Positions 14,722-15,113 of a DNA stretch of 15,113 nucleotides are shown here, piece after piece; position 1 is the stretch's first letter, and every line of letters starts with the position of its first letter. Location of the stretch: contig WGBT01000207.1 in assembly GCA_015494185.1 (NCBI GenBank), forward strand, positions 1 through 15,113, given 5' to 3'. The notes under the pieces are model-generated. The model had not been told where the DNA came from. It saw only the letters and a list, made by a program, of their open reading frames with translations, and did not search any database. Origin of the DNA: Hyphomicrobiales bacterium (GTDB lineage: Bacteria > Pseudomonadota > Alphaproteobacteria > Rhizobiales > S144-35). Position numbers and translations under genes: made by a program.

Positions 14722-15113
14722 TAGCTGGTGGGGGTGATGACAGGTTGGCCGTCCCAGAATTTCCATAACAACCATGCGCCAAAGCTGGCCAGCGCCCCGG
14801 TGATTGCCATCACCATATAGGCATAGCCGTTGAGGCTTGTATAAAGCGGCCCGGATAGCATGGTCATGATTCCCATGACGATGCCCATTGAAAATGACGC
14901 ATAGATGCCCTGCGCGGTGGCCGCATATTGTTGCGGGACGGCCTTGCTTACGAAATGAATGGCGCCCAAATGGGTGGCGCCGAAGGTCAGCGCGTGCAGG
15001 GTTTGCAAGGGAAACAACACCCAAAGTGCCGGGTCGAGCGCCGTTGAGGCCCAACGCACAATGGCTGCAACCGCTCCGATCACAAGCAGTCCCGTTATGC
15101 CAAATCGGACAAC
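14721..15113 (-). CDS. MFS transporter, C-terminal part (runs off the window)
   Basis: The last 130 codons are open to the right edge with no start, so the gene is 5'-truncated by the window and not necessarily broken. The fragment has four hydrophobic segments: at the edge, around LWVLFPLQTLHALTFG, around IYASFSMGIVMGIMTMLSG, and around AYMVMAITGALASFGAWLL. The sequence around QTLHALTFGATHLGAIHF and ATAQGIYA resembles the MFS_1-like group that includes 3-phenylpropionate transporter HcaT; the substrate is unknown. A GTG at 15081-15083 is an internal Val codon, not a likely start. The gene ends on the edge of repeat unit D and converges with the epimerase gene. Confidence 0.82.
   Translation of the reverse strand, partial: VVRFGITGLLVIGAVAAIVRWASTALDPALWVLFPLQTLHALTFGATHLGAIHFVSKAVPQQYAATAQGIYASFSMGIVMGIMTMLSGPLYTSLNGYAYMVMAITGALASFGAWLLWKFWDGQPVITPTS

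Overview
The window looks like chromosomal DNA of an alphaproteobacterium, order uncertain. The evidence is a HisB with the alphaproteobacterial-style C-terminus, a double-domain cold-shock protein followed by a DUF192 protein, a small two-CBS protein, an LpoA-like lipoprotein and an RhlE-type helicase. Base composition is moderate by eye, and the longest intergenic gap (3079-3750) is AT-rich. No phage, plasmid, CRISPR, rRNA or tRNA feature was seen, and all genes are housekeeping or ordinary accessory types.

Layout, left to right. A structured repeat (family 1) lies upstream of znuC (+). The znuC 3' end overlaps by 80 bp the end of a convergent GGDEF-EAL gene (-). An AT-rich gap leads to a two-domain cold-shock gene and a secreted DUF192 protein (both +). 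Next come convergent hisB-mutS (-), with repeats filling the DUF192/mutS gap. A second family 1 repeat sits between hisB and a divergent LpoA-like lipoprotein (+). Then follow a 507-bp convergent gap with two repeats, a CBS-domain gene (-), rhlE (-), a divergent dipeptide epimerase (+), another repeat, and the 3' part of an MFS transporter (-) running off the right edge.

The genes do not form one pathway. The only likely operon pairs are csp-DUF192 and hisB-mutS. hisB lacks its usual hisHAF neighbours, znuC lacks znuA/znuB, and the LpoA-like gene has hisB rather than the neighbours I would expect, so local gene order seems shuffled.

The most interesting content is non-coding. Family 2 is a palindromic element of about 90-113 bp. 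It has five units here and occupies all three convergent junctions that have a gap. Its end abuts, or shares a base with, the stop codon of the minus-strand gene at each junction (mutS, CBS, MFS). Family 1 (111-113 bp) has two copies, both upstream of genes. Each can fold into a long two-tier hairpin plus a second hairpin, with one compensatory base-pair change between copies. Together they look like two high-copy dispersed repeat families with different positional preferences: family 1 at gene starts and family 2 at gene ends.
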